From CBFGWV01 sp965652545 (GTDB lineage: Bacteria; Pseudomonadota; Gammaproteobacteria; Competibacterales; Competibacteraceae), in assembly GCA_965652545.1 (NCBI GenBank), contig CBFGWV010000265.1, forward strand, positions 1-6,741: 6,741 nt of DNA, in the 5' to 3' direction. Shown here one piece after another: positions 1 through 5,452 of the stretch (the first letter of the stretch is position 1; each line of letters starts with the position of its first letter). The position numbers and the translations under genes were made by a program. The notes under the pieces were generated by a model, which was not told the origin of the DNA, did no database searches, and saw only the letters and a program-made list of their open reading frames with translations.

Positions 1-1025
1 TTGTGAAACCGGTGCACGCCGTTGTCGTCGGTCACCCGCGCCAGGCGGTTGCCGTGCCACAGGTGGTTGAGGTGGGCGATGGCCTCGCCCATGGCGAAGA
101 AGCGCTGGTGCGTATCCAGCGGCCGCTGGAACAGTACCGGCAGCATTTCCGCGGCGGTGACGGGGTCGTCGCAGGCGGCCATGACGGCGTCCAGACGCTC
201 AGCGTGGTGGCGGCGCAGGTCGGCCAGGCGGACACGCAGGCCGGTGAACGGGCGACCGTGCGAGGGCAGCACCAGAGTGTCGCCGGGCAGACGCGCGAAG
301 CGGGTCAAGGTGTCGAGGAACAAGGCCAGCGGGTCGCCCTCGGGCTCGGCGGCGGTGACGGCCACGTTGGTCGAAATCCGCGGCAGCACCTGGTCGCCGG
401 AAATGAGCACCCCGCGCTCGGCGCAGTACAGGCAGGCGTGTTCGGGCGCATGCCCCAGCCCGAGCAACACCTGCCAATCGCTGCCGCCGACGGTGATGCG
501 GTCGCCGGCAGCCAGCCGCTGGTAGGTCAAGGGCAGCGCGGGCACCATGCGCGGATACATGTCGCCACGGCCAGCGGTGTCGCTGAGCATCTCGCCGACC
601 AGACCATGGGCATGGAACAAACCGGCCACCGCATCGGGGTTGAACAGCGCGGACCCGCTGTGCACGGCGTGCGCGGTAAGGAACTCACCGGTCGTCATCG
701 CCACCGGCGCCCCGAACACCCGTGACAGCCATTCGGCATTGCCCATGTGGTCGGGGTGGTAATGGGTGACGATGATGCGGTGGATGGGCCGCCCCTCCAG
801 AGCGGACTGGAACAACCCATCCCAATGCCCGCGGCTGCGCTCATCGCCCAAGCCGGTATCGACCAGCACCCAGCCCTCCCCCTCGGCCAACAGCCACAGA
901 TTGATGTGGTCCAGCGCAAACGGAAGCTGGAAACGGATCCAACGCACACCGGGCACGACCTCGATAAAACCTTGCGCGGGCGGCAGGCTCTCGCCCATGG
1001 GGTAGCTCAGTTCGGGCTGCGACAT
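1..1025 (-). CDS. MBL-fold metallo-hydrolase, 3' end cut by window edge
   Basis: The minus strand reads open from an ATG at 1025-1023 to the window edge, giving 341 residues with no stop, so the C-terminus is missing. The metallo-beta-lactamase metal site is complete: T-H-Y-H-P-D-H at residues 87-93 (H88, H90, D92, H93), H192 in GLGHAPEH, D211 in SGDQVLP and H256 in PSHGRPF. The N-terminal half has the usual strand-rich start with VLVDTGLGD at 53-61. Residues from about 265 onward form a helical tail like that of LACTB2- and glyoxalase II-like hydrolases. No signal peptide is seen, so it should be cytoplasmic. An in-frame ATG lies 12 nt upstream (1037), but only the ATG at 1025 has a good GGAG at proper spacing. 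The gene diverges from the MerR regulator, and the 16-bp operator lies just upstream of it. Family members hydrolyse thioesters or lactones. A CoA-thioester substrate is inferred from the neighbours only. Confidence 0.88.
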   Translation of the reverse strand, partial: MSQPELSYPMGESLPPAQGFIEVVPGVRWIRFQLPFALDHINLWLLAEGEGWVLVDTGLGDERSRGHWDGLFQSALEGRPIHRIIVTHYHPDHMGNAEWLSRVFGAPVAMTTGEFLTAHAVHSGSALFNPDAVAGLFHAHGLVGEMLSDTAGRGDMYPRMVPALPLTYQRLAAGDRITVGGSDWQVLLGLGHAPEHACLYCAERGVLISGDQVLPRISTNVAVTAAEPEGDPLALFLDTLTRFARLPGDTLVLPSHGRPFTGLRVRLADLRRHHAERLDAVMAACDDPVTAAEMLPVLFQRPLDTHQRFFAMGEAIAHLNHLWHGNRLARVTDDNGVHRFH

Positions 1026-1030
1026 CGAAA

Positions 1031-1034
1031 ACTC
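1031..1034 (-). promoter_or_regulatory. Ribosome binding site of the MBL hydrolase
   Basis: On the minus strand GGAG lies 5 to 6 nt before the ATG at 1025. The alternative in-frame ATG at 1037 actually overlaps the start of this GGAG and has only the AT-rich operator flank before it. The site therefore favours 1025 as the translation start. Confidence 0.6.
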
Positions 1035-1039
1035 CATGC

Positions 1040-1068
1040 TTTACGTTTACGTAAACGTGATGTATTCA
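1040..1068 (+). promoter_or_regulatory. Predicted promoter of the MerR regulator with embedded operator
   Basis: TTTACG (1040-1045), a 17-nt spacer and TATTCA (1063-1068) form a weak sigma-70-like promoter, which would give a leader of about 35 nt before the ATG at 1110. The -10 matches the consensus at only three of six positions. The support comes from geometry: the 16-bp palindrome sits at exactly the same offset from the -35 as in the promoter before isovaleryl-CoA dehydrogenase. MerR-family activators usually act on 19-20 nt spacers. With 17 nt, bound protein more probably blocks polymerase, so repression released by a pathway CoA ester is the likelier mode. That is inference. Confidence 0.5.
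1043..1058. promoter_or_regulatory. LiuR-type operator, copy 1 (perfect 16-bp palindrome)
   Basis: ACGTTTACGTAAACGT is its own reverse complement. It lies in the 84-bp divergent spacer, 18 bp upstream of the hydrolase start and 52 bp upstream of the regulator start, so one bound dimer could affect both directions. An identical copy occurs at 1550-1565. MerR-family regulators of branched-chain amino acid degradation (LiuR) are known to bind AT-centred palindromes rich in ACGT and TAAACG motifs. The exact consensus was not checked here. Confidence 0.82.
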
Positions 1069-1074
1069 GAATAC
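1062..1074. repeat. Small palindrome GTATTCAGAATAC
   Basis: GTATTC and GAATAC are perfect 6-bp arms around a single A. The palindrome begins 3 bp after the operator and overlaps the predicted -10 of the regulator promoter. It may be a second binding site, a short leader hairpin, or chance in an AT-rich patch. Confidence 0.4.
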
Positions 1075-1109
1075 TCAAGAGCGTGCAGCGCAACGCAAGA
1101 CCACCCAAG

Positions 1110-1526
1110 ATGGCGGACAAACCCAGACAGACGCTGTTCACGATCACGGATCTGGCACAAGAATTCAACGTGACCACCCGTGCGATCCGGTTCTATGAGG
1201 ACCAAGGCCTGCTCAACCCCACCCGCGACGGGCGGCGGCGGGTATACACGCGGCGCGACCGCACGCGGCTCAAACTCATCCTGCGCGGCAAGCGCTTGGG
1301 GATGTCTCTGGGCGAGACGGGCGAGCTGTTCGCCTTGTTCGACACCGCGCGCGGCGAAGAAAAGCAGCTGCGTTACTTTCTGAAGATTCTCTCCGAACGG
1401 CGAACCATACTCGAACAGCAGCTTCAGGACATCGACGCCGTGCTGCGCGAGATCGACAGCGCCACGGACGAATGTGAACGTCTGCTGGGCGACTTATCCG
1501 AACCCCAGACGGCCAGCGCCGATTGA
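1110..1526 (+). CDS. liuR: MerR-family transcriptional regulator, LiuR-like
   Basis: This gene encodes 138 residues, the usual length for small MerR regulators. The N-terminus carries the MerR DNA-binding domain: a helix-turn-helix at about 10-29 (FTITDLAQEFNVTTRAIRFY), the hallmark RFYEDQGLL at 27-35, and a wing rich in arginine (GRRRVYTRRDRTRL, 41-54). Residues about 83-125 form the long dimerisation helix. There is one cysteine (C122) and no CxxC or metal-binding loop, so a metal sensor is unlikely. The gene lies directly upstream of isovaleryl-CoA dehydrogenase, with the same palindrome before both genes, which fits LiuR of the leucine/isovalerate pathway. Reading is open upstream, but the start at 1110 fits the domain boundary and lies after the predicted promoter. 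A GTG at 1083 is the alternative. No good Shine-Dalgarno sequence precedes 1110. No terminator separates it from the operon, so read-through is possible. Confidence 0.88.
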   Translation: MADKPRQTLFTITDLAQEFNVTTRAIRFYEDQGLLNPTRDGRRRVYTRRDRTRLKLILRGKRLGMSLGETGELFALFDTARGEEKQLRYFLKILSERRTILEQQLQDIDAVLREIDSATDECERLLGDLSEPQTASAD

Positions 1527-1546
1527 TATTCACATTCGCTTCCGTA

Positions 1547-1575
1547 TTGACGTTTACGTAAACGTAACTTAGATT
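1547..1575 (+). promoter_or_regulatory. Predicted promoter of the ivd operon with embedded operator
   Basis: TTGACG (1547-1552), a 17-nt spacer and TAGATT (1570-1575) match sigma-70 boxes at five of six and four of six positions. The 16-bp palindrome starts inside the -35 and fills most of the spacer, so bound regulator would overlap the polymerase site. The leader to the ATG at 1628 would be about 45 nt. The region is AT-rich against a GC-rich background, as expected for a promoter. Confidence 0.7.
1550..1565. promoter_or_regulatory. LiuR-type operator, copy 2 (perfect 16-bp palindrome)
   Basis: This is a base-for-base copy of the palindrome at 1043-1058, 507 bp away, 62 bp before isovaleryl-CoA dehydrogenase. 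The identity ends at the palindrome boundaries apart from short similar flanks. This points to selection on the site rather than to a recent duplication. Confidence 0.85.
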
Positions 1576-1614
1576 TTCGACCACGGCCGGCGCGCGCCTG
1601 GACCGGCCACCATC

Positions 1615-1620
1615 AGGAGG
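1615..1620 (+). promoter_or_regulatory. Strong ribosome binding site of isovaleryl-CoA dehydrogenase
   Basis: A consensus AGGAGG lies 7 nt before the ATG at 1628. It fixes that start and indicates high translation of the first operon gene. Confidence 0.85.
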
Positions 1621-1627
1621 CTGACCC

Positions 1628-2803
1628 ATGACCCCCTTCACCGCCCTGGATTTCGGCCTCGGCGAAACAATGGACATGTTGCGCGACTCGGTGCGCGACT
1701 TCGCCCAAGCCGAAATCGCCCCGCGCGCCGCCGATATCGATCGCGACAATAACTTCCCGGCCGACCTATGGCGCAAATTCGGCGACATGGGGCTGCTGGG
1801 CATTACGGTGCGCGAAGAGCTGGGCGGCGCCGGTATGGGTTATCTCGCCCACATGATCGCGATGGAGGAGATCTCCCGCGCCTCGGCCGCAGTGGGCTTG
1901 TCCTACGGGGCGCACTCCAATCTGTGCGTCAACCAGATCCACCGCAATGGCACCGACGCTCAGCGCCGCAACTACCTGCCCAAACTCATCAGCGGCGAAC
2001 ACGTCGGTGCGCTGGCCATGTCTGAATCCGGCTCCGGCTCGGACGTGGTGTCCATGCGCCTGAAGGCCGAGAGCCGCGGTGACCGCTATGTGCTCAACGG
2101 CACCAAGATGTGGATTACCAACGGCCCGGACGCCGATGTGCTGGTGGTGTACGCCAAGACCGAGCCCGATGCCGGCCCGCGCGGTATCACCGCCTTCATC
2201 ATCGAGAAGGGCTTCCCCGGCTTTTCCGTGGCGCAGAAGCTGGACAAGCTGGGCATGCGTGGCTCCAACACCGGCGAGCTGGTGTTCGAGAACTGCGAGG
2301 TGCCGGCCGAGAACGTCCTCGGCGAGCTCAACGGCGGCGCCAAGGTGCTGATGTCCGGCCTGGACTACGAGCGTGCCGTCCTCTCCGGCGGGCCGGTGGG
2401 CATCATGCAGGCCTGCATGGACGTGGTGATTCCCTACGTGCACGAGCGCAAGCAGTTCGGCCAGCCGATCGGCGAGTTCCAGCTCATGCAGGGCAAACTG
2501 GCCGACATGTACACCACGCTCAGCGCGAGCAAGGCCTACCTGTACGCCGTGGGCCGGGCCTGCGACAACACCGACCACGCCCGCACCCTGCGCAAGGACG
2601 CCGCCGGCGTCATCCTCTACACCGCCGAGAAGGCCACCTGGATGGCGCTGGAGGCCATCCAGTGCCTGGGCGGCAACGGCTATATCAACGACTACCCCAC
2701 CGGCCGGCTGCTGCGCGATGCCAAGCTGTACGAGATCGGCGCAGGCACCAGCGAGGTGCGGCGCATGCTCATCGGCCGCGAGCTGTTCCAGGAAACCGCG
2801 TAA
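1628..2803 (+). CDS. ivd: Isovaleryl-CoA dehydrogenase
   Basis: This 391-residue FAD enzyme oxidises isovaleryl-CoA to 3-methylcrotonyl-CoA in leucine breakdown and passes electrons to electron-transfer flavoprotein in the cytoplasm. The acyl-CoA dehydrogenase fold is complete: an N-terminal helical domain (about 1-125), the middle beta domain with the flavin-site motif MSESGSGSD at 131-139 and WITNG at 162-166, and a C-terminal four-helix domain. Two features separate isovaleryl-CoA dehydrogenase from relatives. The catalytic glutamate is in LDYER (E248). The place where most family members keep their catalytic glutamate, near the C-terminus, reads IGAGTSEVRR with alanine at 372. The start at 1628 has a consensus ribosome site. 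The gene heads an operon with the thiolase and a second dehydrogenase, behind a LiuR-type operator; the name liuA is also used. Confidence 0.96.
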   Translation: MTPFTALDFGLGETMDMLRDSVRDFAQAEIAPRAADIDRDNNFPADLWRKFGDMGLLGITVREELGGAGMGYLAHMIAMEEISRASAAVGLSYGAHSNLCVNQIHRNGTDAQRRNYLPKLISGEHVGALAMSESGSGSDVVSMRLKAESRGDRYVLNGTKMWITNGPDADVLVVYAKTEPDAGPRGITAFIIEKGFPGFSVAQKLDKLGMRGSNTGELVFENCEVPAENVLGELNGGAKVLMSGLDYERAVLSGGPVGIMQACMDVVIPYVHERKQFGQPIGEFQLMQGKLADMYTTLSASKAYLYAVGRACDNTDHARTLRKDAAGVILYTAEKATWMALEAIQCLGGNGYINDYPTGRLLRDAKLYEIGAGTSEVRRMLIGRELFQETA

Positions 2804-2824
2804 GCGCGGCCGGCCAACCTTATC

Positions 2825-2831
2825 AAGGAGG
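2825..2831 (+). promoter_or_regulatory. Ribosome binding site of the thiolase
   Basis: AAGGAGG lies 5 nt before the ATG at 2837, within the 33-nt gap after ivd. It allows independent strong translation of the thiolase. No terminator is visible in the gap. Confidence 0.75.
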
Positions 2832-2836
2832 ACACC

Positions 2837-4018
2837 ATGTCCGACCCCATCGTCATCGTTGGCAGCGCCCGCACCGCCATGGGCGCTCTGCAAGGGGTGT
2901 TCGCCCCGCTGGCCGCGCCGCAACTGGGCGCCGCCGCCATCAAGGCCAGCCTGGAGACCGCCGGCCTGTCCGCCGACCAGGTGGACGAGGTCATCATGGG
3001 CTGCGTGCTGCCCGCCGGCCAGGGCCAGGCACCGGCCCGCCAGGCCAGCCTGGGTGCCGGCCTGCCGCTGGCCGTCGGCTGCACCACGGTGAACAAGATG
3101 TGCGGCTCGGGCATGAAAGCGGCCATGCTCGCCCACGACCTGATCCTCGCGGGCAGCGCCGACATCATGGTCGCCGGTGGCATGGAGTCGATGACCAACG
3201 CCCCCTACCTGCTGCCCAAGGCGCGCGGCGGGTACCGGCTGGGCCACGGCCAGGTCATCGACCACATGTTCCTCGATGGCCTGGAAGACGCCTATGACAA
3301 GGGCCGTCTGATGGGTAGCTTCGCCGAGGACTGTGCCGACCGCTACGGCTTCACCCGCGAAGCCCAGGATGCCTTTGCCATCCGCTCGCTGGAGCGTGCG
3401 CTCAAGGCCAACGAGGACGGTACGTTCGCCGGCGAGATCGCCGCAGTGACCGTCCCCGGGCGCAAGGGGGAGACGATCATCGACAAGGACGAGCAGCCCT
3501 ACACCGCCCGCCCGGACAAGATCCCCACGCTCAAGCCGGCCTTCCGCAAGGACGGCACCATCACCCCGGCCAATGCCAGCTCTATCTCCGACGGTGCGGC
3601 CAGCCTGGTACTGATGCGCCTGTCAGAGGCCGAGCGCCGTGGGCTGACGCCGCTGGCGGCCATCCGCGGCCACGCCACCCACGCCCAGGAGCCGGGCTGG
3701 TTCACCACCGCACCGGTGGGCGCGATGAAAAAGCTGCTTGAGCACACCAACTGGTCGGCAGCGGACGTGGATTTGTACGAGATCAACGAAGCCTTCGCCG
3801 TGGTCACCATGGCCGCGATGGAGGAGCTCGGCCTGCCGGCGGACAAGGTCAACGTTCACGGCGGCGCCTGCGCCCTGGGCCACCCTATCGGCGCCTCCGG
3901 CGCTCGCGTGCTGGTGACCTTGCTGGCGGCACTCGCCAAATACGATCTCAAGCGCGGCGTGGCCAGCTTGTGCATCGGCGGTGGTGAGGCGACGGCGGTC
4001 GCGGTCGAGCGGCTGTAA
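2837..4018 (+). CDS. atoB: Acetyl-CoA C-acetyltransferase (thiolase)
   Basis: This is a full-length thiolase of 393 residues. The catalytic set is intact: nucleophile C89 in NKMCGSGMKA, the NEAF motif at about 316-319, H349 in GGACALGHPIGASG, and the acid/base C379 in SLCIGGGEA. These correspond closely to C89, H348 and C378 of the well-studied biosynthetic thiolase. The N-terminal half runs to about 265 and the C-terminal half from about 270 to the end. It cleaves acetoacetyl-CoA to two acetyl-CoA, or runs in reverse. In this operon it could take acetoacetyl-CoA from leucine breakdown or 2-methylacetoacetyl-CoA from isoleucine; the sequence does not decide between them. The cysteine/histidine spacing fits a soluble homotetrameric enzyme and not the larger fatty-acid FadA complex. 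The gene symbol is by similarity of class. Confidence 0.93.
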   Translation: MSDPIVIVGSARTAMGALQGVFAPLAAPQLGAAAIKASLETAGLSADQVDEVIMGCVLPAGQGQAPARQASLGAGLPLAVGCTTVNKMCGSGMKAAMLAHDLILAGSADIMVAGGMESMTNAPYLLPKARGGYRLGHGQVIDHMFLDGLEDAYDKGRLMGSFAEDCADRYGFTREAQDAFAIRSLERALKANEDGTFAGEIAAVTVPGRKGETIIDKDEQPYTARPDKIPTLKPAFRKDGTITPANASSISDGAASLVLMRLSEAERRGLTPLAAIRGHATHAQEPGWFTTAPVGAMKKLLEHTNWSAADVDLYEINEAFAVVTMAAMEELGLPADKVNVHGGACALGHPIGASGARVLVTLLAALAKYDLKRGVASLCIGGGEATAVAVERL

Positions 4019-4022
4019 CGCC

Positions 4023-5150
4023 ATGCGCCTGTCCGACGAGCAGGTGATGATCCGCGACTCGGTGCGCGCCTACTGCACCGACCGCATCCTGCCGCACGCA
4101 GCCGCCTGGGATCGCGATGCGACCTTCCCGCGCGAGGCCTTGGCCGGGCTGGCAGAGCTGGGGCTGTACGGCATGCTGGTGCCGGAGGCTTGGGACGGTG
4201 TCGAGGCCGGCTACCTGGCCTTTGCCGTGGCCCTGGAGGACGTCGCCGCCGCCGACGGCGCCTGCTCGACGATTCTCAGCGTGCACAACTCGGTCGGATG
4301 CGGGCCGATCCTGGCCTTCGGCAACGACGAGCAGAAGGACCGCTTCCTGCGCCCGATGGCCCGCGGCGAGCTGCTCGGGGCCTTCGCGCTGACCGAGCCG
4401 CATGTAGGCTCGGACGCCGGTGCCATCCGCACCCGTGCGGTCCGCGACGGTGATGACTACGTCCTCAACGGCACCAAGCAGTTCATCACCTCGGGCAAGC
4501 ACGGCGATGTGGTGATCGTGTTCGCGGTCACCAATCCCGCGGCAGGCAAGAAGGGCATTTCGGCCTTCATCGTGCCCACCGACACGCCCGGCTACGTGGT
4601 CACCCGGCTGGAGGAGAAGCTCGGTCAGCATGCCTCGGACACCGCGCAAATCGCCTTCGACGATTGCCGCGTACCGGCGGCACAGCGCCTGGGCAACGAG
4701 GGCGACGGCTATCGCATCGCCCTGGCCAACCTCGAGGGTGGGCGCATCGGCATCGCCGCGCAGTGCGTGGGCATGGCGCGTGCGGCCTACGAGCAGGCCC
4801 TGGCCTATGCGCGCGAGCGGATGAGTTTCGGCAAGGCGATCATCGAGCACCAAGCCGTGGGCTTCCGCCTGGCGGACATGGCCACGCAGATCGAAGCGGC
4901 CCGCCAGCTCATCTGGCATGCCGCCGCACTCAAGGACGCCGGCGAGCCCTGCCTCAAGGAAGCCGCCATGGCCAAGCTGTTCGCCTCGGAAATGGCCGAA
5001 AAGGTGTGCTCGGATGCCATTCAGATCCACGGCGGCTACGGTTATCTCAAGGACTACCCGGTGGAGCGCATCTACCGTGACGTGCGCGTTTGCCAGATCT
5101 ACGAAGGCACCTCGGACGTGCAACGGATCATCATCGGCCGGCAGTTGTAG
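4023..5150 (+). CDS. Acyl-CoA dehydrogenase, short/branched-chain type
   Basis: This 375-residue FAD enzyme introduces the 2,3 double bond into an acyl-CoA and reduces electron-transfer flavoprotein. It opens with LSDEQVMIRDSVR, typical of the family N-terminus, and has the flavin-site motif FALTEPHVGSDAGA (121-134) and NGTKQFITSG (149-158). The catalytic glutamate is at the canonical C-terminal place, E361 in IYEGTSDVQR. The helix-G site used by isovaleryl-CoA dehydrogenase reads LEGGR, with glycine at 240. It is therefore not a second isovaleryl-CoA dehydrogenase. LEGGRIGIAAQ resembles short-chain and 2-methylbutyryl-CoA dehydrogenases. In this operon an isoleucine- or valine-derived substrate is a reasonable inference, but butyryl-CoA remains possible. 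The ATG is 4 nt after the thiolase stop with no clear ribosome site, which suggests translational coupling. Longer in-frame starts near 3981 lie inside the thiolase and are unlikely. Confidence 0.93.
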   Translation: MRLSDEQVMIRDSVRAYCTDRILPHAAAWDRDATFPREALAGLAELGLYGMLVPEAWDGVEAGYLAFAVALEDVAAADGACSTILSVHNSVGCGPILAFGNDEQKDRFLRPMARGELLGAFALTEPHVGSDAGAIRTRAVRDGDDYVLNGTKQFITSGKHGDVVIVFAVTNPAAGKKGISAFIVPTDTPGYVVTRLEEKLGQHASDTAQIAFDDCRVPAAQRLGNEGDGYRIALANLEGGRIGIAAQCVGMARAAYEQALAYARERMSFGKAIIEHQAVGFRLADMATQIEAARQLIWHAAALKDAGEPCLKEAAMAKLFASEMAEKVCSDAIQIHGGYGYLKDYPVERIYRDVRVCQIYEGTSDVQRIIIGRQL

Positions 5151-5207
5151 GTCGCCGGATGATGGAGAGCGCTGCCCGGATGCCACCGACACCGACCCAG
5201 GGCACCT

Positions 5208-5232
5208 GTAGGGGCGCAACCCTGTGCGCGAT
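5208..5232 (+). repeat. REP-like hairpin, forward copy
   Basis: The head GTAGGGGC is followed by a stem GCGCA (5214-5218) and TGCGC (5225-5229) around a 6-nt loop, ending in GAT. A GTAGGRGC head with a short GC-rich stem is typical of REP elements in pseudomonads and related proteobacteria, which are spread by RAYT transposases. No RAYT gene is in the window. Confidence 0.65.
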
Positions 5233-5241
5233 CGGCCCGGG

Positions 5242-5253
5242 TTTGGCACCAAA
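5242..5253. repeat. Short hairpin between the two REP-like units
   Basis: TTTGG and CCAAA are perfect 5-bp arms around CA. It lies in the spacer of the inverted REP pair and may be part of the composite element. Confidence 0.35.
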
Positions 5254-5276
5254 GCTGCGGGGTGTGGTGCAGATAC

Positions 5277-5307
5277 GGAGCAATCGCCCTGAGGGCAGGG
5301 CTCCTAC
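5277..5307 (-). repeat. REP-like hairpin, inverted copy
   Basis: Read on the minus strand the head is GTAGGAGC (5307-5300). The inner stem is GCCCT (5286-5290) and AGGGC (5292-5296) around one G, and the outer arms are GGAGC (5277-5281) and GCTCC (5300-5304). With the forward copy at 5208 it makes a 100-bp inverted pair, the layout of a bacterial interspersed mosaic element. Its position after the operon suggests it also marks the transcript end. Confidence 0.65.
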
Positions 5308-5308
5308 G

Positions 5309-5398
5309 GGTGCCGACAGTGGGTTCGATGGCAACACAGGTGCCGATGGCGGGCTCGGTGGCAATGCAGGCGCCGATTGCCGGTCTGGTGGAAACTCG
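5309..5398 (+). repeat. Three tandem copies of a 30-bp unit
   Basis: Units at 5309-5338, 5339-5368 and 5369-5398 follow each other without spacers. Each begins GGYGCCGA and carries a GGTGG- or GATGG-type centre. By direct comparison units 1 and 2 agree at 23 of 30 positions, and units 2 and 3 at 20 of 30. Units 1 and 2 each contain TGCC and GGCA arms that could form a small hairpin. In the frame of the downstream gene they would encode a ten-residue glycine-rich repeat (GAD followed by GN), but they lie before its likely start. The copies are too divergent and closely packed to be CRISPR repeats. Confidence 0.8.
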
Positions 5399-5442
5399 CT
5401 GCACCGCGAGGGCGTCCATGAAGGCGTTAACCATCGCCATGC

Positions 5443-5448
5443 GGAGAG
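5443..5448 (+). promoter_or_regulatory. Ribosome binding site of the DUF3616 gene
   Basis: GGAGAG lies 4 nt before the ATG at 5453. It is the only good site near the conserved part of the protein and argues for this start over the long upstream open reading. Confidence 0.6.
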
Positions 5449-5452
5449 CCTC

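Larger units (their letters stand above)
5151..5452. other. Gene-free spacer with REP pair and tandem repeat
   Basis: This 302-bp stretch separates the acyl-CoA dehydrogenase from the DUF3616 gene. One frame is open through it and joins the downstream gene, but nothing in that reading resembles a protein domain, and the stretch is filled by two inverted hairpins and a 30-bp tandem repeat. No tRNA or small RNA gene was recognised, and no clear promoter for the downstream gene was found. Confidence 0.7.

Noticed and set aside
3..725. 240-codon plus-strand open frame at the left edge
   Set aside because: It is antisense to the MBL hydrolase, whose metal-binding motifs are intact on the minus strand.
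747..1109. N-terminal extension of the MerR regulator
   Set aside because: The frame is open, but it overlaps the hydrolase gene, the operator and the promoter. The MerR domain begins just after the ATG at 1110.
1527..1546. Terminator between the regulator and ivd
   Set aside because: No stable stem with a U-tract could be found between the regulator stop and the ivd promoter, so none is called.
1766..3265. 499-codon open frame on the minus strand across ivd and the thiolase
   Set aside because: It is opposite two well-supported enzymes, its translation is rich in H, G, A and V as expected from the complement of GC-rich codons, and it has no recognisable domain or ribosome site.
2110..3297. 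395-codon plus-strand open frame spanning the ivd/thiolase junction
   Set aside because: It is an out-of-frame shadow rich in R, P, G and H that crosses two real genes and matches no family pattern.
3948..5252. 434-codon minus-strand open frame across the second dehydrogenase
   Set aside because: It is a shadow of the plus-strand dehydrogenase, which has all its catalytic and flavin motifs in frame.
5309..5398. CRISPR array
   Set aside because: The three 30-bp units abut with no spacers and differ at many positions, and no cas genes are present.
5090..5452. Long N-terminal extension of the DUF3616 protein
   Set aside because: The extension starts inside the preceding gene and reads through the REP hairpins and tandem repeat. 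The ATG at 5453 has a GGAGAG site and begins near the conserved domain. The repeat part is kept as a finding because the frame stays open.
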